Positions 58,931-64,000 of a stretch of 64,000 bases of DNA are shown in pieces. This DNA comes from Larix kaempferi (lineage: Eukaryota > Streptophyta > Pinopsida > Pinales > Pinaceae). A program made the translations under genes and the position numbers. The stretch covers positions 13,583,501 to 13,647,500 of the forward strand of contig BSBM01000606.1 in NCBI GenBank assembly GCA_027924585.1, in the 5' to 3' direction. Position 1 is the first letter of the stretch; every line of letters starts with the position of its first letter. The notes under the pieces were generated by a model. It worked only from the letters and a program-made list of their open reading frames with translations, was not told the origin of the DNA and searched no databases.

Positions 58931-59580
58931 GCTAACGTGAGGTTTTGAAATCCTGAAGGGATATCTCCTGTAAGATCATTATAATAGATTTACAATTCAT
59001 ACAGCTTCATAATCCTTATGATTTATTTTGGTATAGTTCATGTTAAATAATTATCAGAAAACCCTAGGATTCCATTCTCTGCTAGATTGGCGATGTAAGG
59101 AAAAATGGGTTATGCCAGGCTACAGTTCAACAATGGAAACTTATTAAGGTACTTTAAGCGGAATATCTTGGTTAGTATTAAGCCCTGATCTAGAGGGTTA
59201 TCATTTAAGTTCAAGGCATATAATTGAGTCATATTTGTAACAGAAACATAGAACTTACCAAATAAATTGTTCATCAACTGTGCAAAATTTGAAGAGAGAT
59301 GAGTGAGGAAAAATCAGGCAAAGTTCCAACCAATGAATTGGATGTAAGGTTCAGTGTCTCCAACTGACTGCAATTATTCCAAATCCCATCTGGTATGTTT
59401 TTGTTGAGAGAATATAGCTCGGCACTCAGATGTAACTTAGGAACCCACATTTGGACTAAGGCATGGAAGGTATGCACCATCCGCGAAGGATTTCGCATAC
59501 AGTTGACCCTTTTATTTGTCCCAACATTCCAATATTCAACTCCTAAACAATGGGTTATGCATCTCCAAGTTCAATAGCAA
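58925..59580 (-). pseudogene. Leucine-rich-repeat receptor-like protein fragment
   Basis: Minus-strand LRR units can be read with stops between them: IPDGIWNNCSQLETLNLTSN, SLVGTLPDFSSLISLQIL, YALNLNDNPL and NDLTGDIPSGFQNLT. This is the plant extracellular LRR pattern (LxxLxxLxLxxNxLxGxIP) of receptor-like kinases or proteins. No signal peptide, membrane segment or kinase is seen, so it is a small relic. The last unit runs into the importin 5' region. Confidence 0.65.
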
Positions 59581-61971
59581 TGTAACAAGTGTACTAAAGT
59601 TTCTTCAAAAGCCACAACCATTTTTTGATTAATTTAATTTAACCTTCGACCTAATTTGTATAACTTAATCTTAACATGAACCTGCCTTGTGTTCATTTAA
59701 CTTGTTACCTTATTCCCAAAACTCACAAATGTTATACTTTATAAATTATTTAATTAAAACTTCCTTTATTCCTAATATTTATAAATTATTTAATTAAAAC
59801 TTCCTTTATTCCTTTTAATTAATCATTTAAAATACATTGTCACTCCAATTATATTAGTTTTAGAATGACCTAAATAATTATATACATACATGAACATTCC
59901 AAGTTCAATCATTACCTCCAACTGAGAACCTTATGTACCATATGGTGTAAAAATAATGGTCTGGAATTTTTGAATTTCAACCTCCACAGAGCCCACAAAC
60001 ACATAGATAATATGTGTTGTGAGGTCGAAGTGGTGGGGAGCAGGCCAAATCATAAATTGATATGGAAACAACAATGTTTGTGCTTCCAATACTTGTTGAT
60101 TACAGGCATTTTTCTTCAATGCCTCGTTGATTATTTGTCCCAATATTTAAGTATTCAATTCCTAAACAATTGGGGCTGCTTTCCATCACAAACCCCAAAA
60201 TTAAATAACTTTTGTGGAATTACCAAGAAACATAATCCATATAAAAACAGGTGGGTCTTAATGTTTCCTTTCAAAAAAAAATCCTTTTCCTAGACAGTTA
60301 CAATAAGTGCATTCTGATATAATACCTTAGTTATCTTTTTGCTTTGCATAGAGGCTTCTATTTATGCTAATAGCTTACTGAGACCATTAAACCATGAATT
60401 CAAAGATTAAAGAAGGCCCATAAATACAATGGAACCGAAGAGATAAGGGTAGGAATTTTTACCTGAAGCATGATTGTGTTGCAGTAGTTGAGCTAGGGTT
60501 TCAAACCCACCCCAAAGATTGTTGAAAAAATTGATGGTGAATAGATGATATAAAGCAAAATCATGAAGCCTATCACATAGTGATCCTTGCAAACATATGG
60601 AGAACTTTGCTTCCTGTGTGCAATTCATGGAGATCACATGGAGATCCTTGCAACCATATGGAGAACTTTGCTTTCTCTGAGCAATTTGTGGAGATCAAAT
60701 CTATTGGAGGCCCTATTTTCTTTTATTTTCCCTCTCAATCTATTTTCTAATTCACCACTCATCCACTTTTCACTTTTTTTTAATTTTTCTCTATCTGTTA
60801 CATTTGTTTTGTTTATATTCTTATTTTTCTTAATTTTTAATACTAGTTACATATATTAATTATATAAATATATATAATAACTATACAATATATTAATATT
60901 ATATATGGGTGAAAAGATACAGGGAAAAAGGTTTCTGATAATTTATTTATTTTATATGTGAAAGGAGAATGGGTTAGCTGCAATTATGGGGGTATTTTTA
61001 TTATTATTATTCAGGGAGATGGGAACAAAGGGATTTTTACAAAAAGGGGGGAATTATTTTTTTCTTCAAAGTGGAGGATATTGGCTATTTCTTGTAAGGG
61101 AGGGACCCAGGGGGCCTTTAAATATTTTTGAACTCAGGTGCAAAGAGAACCATGGTGAATGAATGCATATGGAGAATAAATGGAGGTTGTGAAATTGTCA
61201 ATTTTTAGCTAACATGACACAAAATACATGAACTTGTCGAAACTTTAACAGATTGTCGAGATGTTCAAATGGTGATGGTTTTGTTCAAACAAAATATGAA
61301 CACAACCAGTACAACAAGCTGAATGGAGTGACACTAACTTTAGGACATGACAATTCCAAAAGGGAAAGACGACAAATATCGGCTAAGACTCTACTCAACC
61401 ACATGTAGAAGAACTCATCTATCACTTGATCAACTATATGCAAGACATGATGTATTATCTAGATATCAACTCACCACACCCAAGGCACTAATTAGTAGAG
61501 AAACCCCTAAATGAGCATCTCAATGATTCTCATATCATGTAACACAATAGGAATCGGGATGGCCTCAAATAAATGACCCCTTAGAAGACATGTATTGAAA
61601 AATAATCTAAGTTGTGTACTATTAATGTTGCAATTTACTAAATTCTAACACTGTAGATGGATTCAGAGACCCCCATTCATTATCAAAATTATAATTTTCC
61701 ATTTCCGGAATGACACAACTAAACATGACCACATAAATGACCAATTGTTATGTGGTAATTTTTAGTTTAGTTCTTATCTTGTCACCAAATTGATCATTTA
61801 TCTTGGTCACTTTTAGTTTAGTTCTTATACCGTGACCAAATTGGTCATTTATCTTGGTCATTTTTATTCAGTTCACTTAAAATTTCTCAATTTTGGTCAT
61901 TTACCCCTTGAAAAAGTTGTGGTGACCAATTTTTTTGGTCGCTTGGTCACCTATCTCTCATTTTTTACTAG
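59581..61971. other. AT-rich spacer with short duplications
   Basis: No gene recognised. It contains a duplication of about 62 bp at 60582-60701 (CATATGGAGAACTTTGCTT in both copies) and a repeated 51-bp segment at about 61770-61870 (ACCAAATTG.TCATTTATCTT). A minus-strand 76-codon open frame at 60637-60407 has no family resemblance. Confidence 0.5.
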
Positions 61972-62926
61972 TGTTACCAACATGTATCTATGCACTTCGC
62001 AGATCTCAACAACCTACAGAATTCGCTGAAACGTTATTACTGCGGATATTCTATGACTACGCATTTATCATACTTAATATAACTTCGCAATGTTCATACA
62101 TGCATGTTCCACTACTTATCATATCATTCTCATTCACATTCATATGAAAACACATATATAAGCATAAACATTCGATATAATAGAAATTCAACACATAACA
62201 CAAGTATTTACGTGGTTCACCCCCAATGTGGGAGCTACATCCAGAGGAATTGTTCTTATATTTCTTGGAAGGGGTTAACATTTCCAGTCTACGCACTCAG
62301 CTATAGACTCTTCTCTACAATAGATGTTTGCGCACATAGCTGCAGAGTCTTTTTCCTCTCTTATATCTTTCTCAGTATATATCTACAATAATAATCTAAC
62401 ATAATCTCTCTAACGTAAATCTAACCCTTCCTTATACAAAATTGCCCCTTTTATAGATTGTACTCGAAGGTCACATATTTACAATAACTATGGGCCAACC
62501 CCCATAGTACCCTTAAACCCAAAATGGCATGGCTCTCATGTTGACCATGCTTTGTCTTTACTTTGTTGGAGCTATGTTGTCCTTTTGCGTCTCTTCCTTT
62601 GGCTCTGACGCTTCCCTGGAAATCACAGTTCTGACCGCACGTCTCTAACACTACAATGGCGCGTCCTTTGCACCATACCACTTATTTACTCTTTGCTTAT
62701 GTTGTTGACAGTCTGTCACGTCATTCATAACTGCTCCAACTAATTCGACGGTCCTTAGTACTTCACATTTACTAAGGGGACAGATCCTTATCTGCCACTT
62801 CGCTGCACTCCATACCCTTCTCCCGGGAATTGCGGATTTGTTTCTCCCAAAACTGGTCGACATTAGGCCTCACCTAACTCGTACTTTCTCCATCAAAACA
62901 TCCTTTGACTTGGGTTGTGCCCAACA
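61972..62926 (-). repeat. Family Y LTR (955 bp)
   Basis: Starts TGTTACC and ends CCCAACA, so the ends are inverted (TGTT/AACA). Its first 176 bases match 7888-8060. Just outside the right end the minus strand reads GTGAGTGAGAAT, a weak polypurine tract, which suggests a minus-oriented 3' LTR with its element to the right. The right end is less certain than the left. Confidence 0.6.
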
Positions 62927-63648
62927 ATTCTCACTCACACAATCATAGAGATCTTTACAATGCTACAATACACAGCCATATTACAATGCCATCATTTTAA
63001 AGAGCGATTACCATGGGAAAATACTATAGAACACCCAATACCATGGGCCCATAAATCACCCATTATTGACCAAGTCATGGCTATGAAATTGCAACATTTA
63101 CAAGGCATTATGTTCAAAATTTTCCCTATGGGACCGCTTCCCCAGAAGCCCCTCCACGAGGGGCTCCTAAAAATAGTCGTCACCCACCCTGGACCCCCCA
63201 TGGAGACTATTTTTGGGGGGAATCCCCCCAAACCCCCCTTCATGAGATGGGATCTAGACACGGTTGAAACACGACCTTTGAATAAGGAATATTAGGCTCC
63301 ACAACCAACACAAACAAGATAGGATATCATAATTATAGAAAAAGAACACCGAAGACATTCCATATCTCATAATTTATTTGAGAACAATAGTCCTCTCGGA
63401 AATTGATTTCATCTTCATTCCCATATAAGTTGACTCATCCATATCAGTGAGCACTCCAAATATGCCAATAGTAATGCATTGAACTTGAAATACCCAAAGG
63501 ATTTAGATCAAGCCAAAATTAGAGTACGGTGGTCAAATTCAATGATTTACCATTCTCCTCGACCCTGCAAACAAAATGCAGATCATCAAAACAATAGCAT
63601 CTAAAGGACCCCAGCCACTCTACAAAATCCTTAATCATGAACCAACCT
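62927..63648. other. Short internal sequence between two unlike LTRs
   Basis: No coding family recognised. Contains the hairpin cluster at 63147-63232. The flanking LTRs do not match each other, so this may be the junction of two different elements. Confidence 0.4.
63147..63232. repeat. Cluster of three perfect hairpins
   Basis: Stem 1: AGCCCCTC 63147-63154 with GAGGGGCT 63158-63165. Stem 2: AAAAATAGTC 63169-63178 with GACTATTTTT 63205-63214. Stem 3: TTTGGGGGG 63212-63220 with CCCCCCAAA 63224-63232. Stems 2 and 3 share three bases and so compete. Confidence 0.9.
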
Positions 63649-63660
63649 GCGTTGATACCA
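63649..63660 (-). other. Degenerate Met-tRNA primer site
   Basis: Minus strand TGGTATCAACGC, the plant Met-tRNA site with two changes, immediately next to an LTR start at 63661. Confidence 0.6.
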
Positions 63661-64000
63661 TGTTGGAACAGGAAGAAAACAACAAAAGTGACAACAAAGT
63701 TTCCAAGAGAGCGGTGGTGTCAATAAACACCATTTGCACTTAATCACACTGATCCAAGCTCTATGAGAACACAATGATCTCCACGATCCCATGATAGACC
63801 AATCTAAGAAGGATCATTTATAAATAGGTTTGGGTGAAGGGCCAAACTGTTATAAAAACAGGATCACAAAACAATTGCATAAAATAAAATGCAGAAATAA
63901 AACACATAAGTACAATATAAGACACCAATATGCGTGGTTCACCCAATATGGGCTATGTCCATGGAGAAATTTCCAATCCTTTTATTATATTTTCCAGCAT
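63661..64000 (-). repeat. LTR of another element, cut by the window edge
   Basis: Begins TGTTGGAACAGG next to the primer site and has a minus-strand TATA-like TTTATAAATG at about 63815-63824. It shares only the short GTGGTTCACCC block with the family Y LTR. The right end lies outside the window. Confidence 0.65.

Noticed and set aside
61483-61971. CACTA-type transposon ending at ACTAGTG before 61972
   Set aside because: The right edge reads CACTAGTAAAAAATGAG on the minus strand, but I found no matching inverted end or 3-base duplication on the left.
61972-64000. One complete LTR element bounded by the two LTRs at 61972 and 63661
   Set aside because: The two LTRs share only a short block (GTGGTTCACCC) and have different ends, so they are not a pair.

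Overview
This is plant nuclear DNA, apparently from a large, repeat-rich seed-plant genome. The evidence is the dense nesting of Ty1/copia and Ty3/gypsy LTR retrotransposons with plant-type lineages (a Tat/Ogre-like element, a chromovirus with a C-terminal chromodomain, Met-tRNA primer sites), and broken copies of plant nuclear genes (importin beta-1, UTP20, a leucine-rich-repeat protein) with recognisable introns. The species cannot be read from the sequence; an old, slowly purged repeat landscape such as a gymnosperm's would fit. No intact housekeeping gene is present.

Layout. 1-480: tail of a retroelement ending in a coiled-coil ORF and polypurine tract. 481-2520: probable long LTR. 2563-7072 (minus): a degraded Gag with five zinc knuckles, split by copia element C1 (3319-6035, TSD TGACA). 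7888-8060: fragment of an LTR (family Y) seen again at 61972. 8061-50829: a Tat/Ogre-like gypsy element on the plus strand, about 20 kb once its passengers are removed. It has a 2.7 kb 5' LTR (8061-10805), an Arg-type primer site, a gag split by about 2.5 kb of intron-like sequence, protease, RT/RNase H, integrase, then a second RNase H, an antisense ORF region and a 3' LTR (41441-43856 plus 50514-50829).

Three minus-strand insertions sit directly in the Tat element and one sits inside another: copia C2 (11115-13624, TSD TGGGC) in the leader; a chromovirus (25757-39406, TSD ATAAA) after the second RNase H; copia A (31809-39327, TSD CAAAT) inside the chromovirus 5' LTR; copia B (43857-50508, TSD CTTTC) inside the Tat 3' LTR. 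The Tat 5' LTR preserves the matching empty site for B.

Copia A and B are sister elements. They have little (B) or no (A) pol, and much of their interior is a series of tandem arrays with different periods (30, 39, 71, 69, 42, 86 bp in A; 88, 33 bp in B), many built around the same GGATGATnnAATCC core. This is the most unusual feature of the window.

50830-61971: a gene-derived zone with a UTP20 pseudogene, degenerate tandem repeats, an ORF with an ENT-like domain, an importin beta-1 pseudogene with a probable 5'-UTR intron, and an LRR-protein fragment. 61972-64000: family Y LTR, a run of three perfect hairpins, and the start of another LTR element at the right edge. All exact boundaries and TSDs were read by eye.
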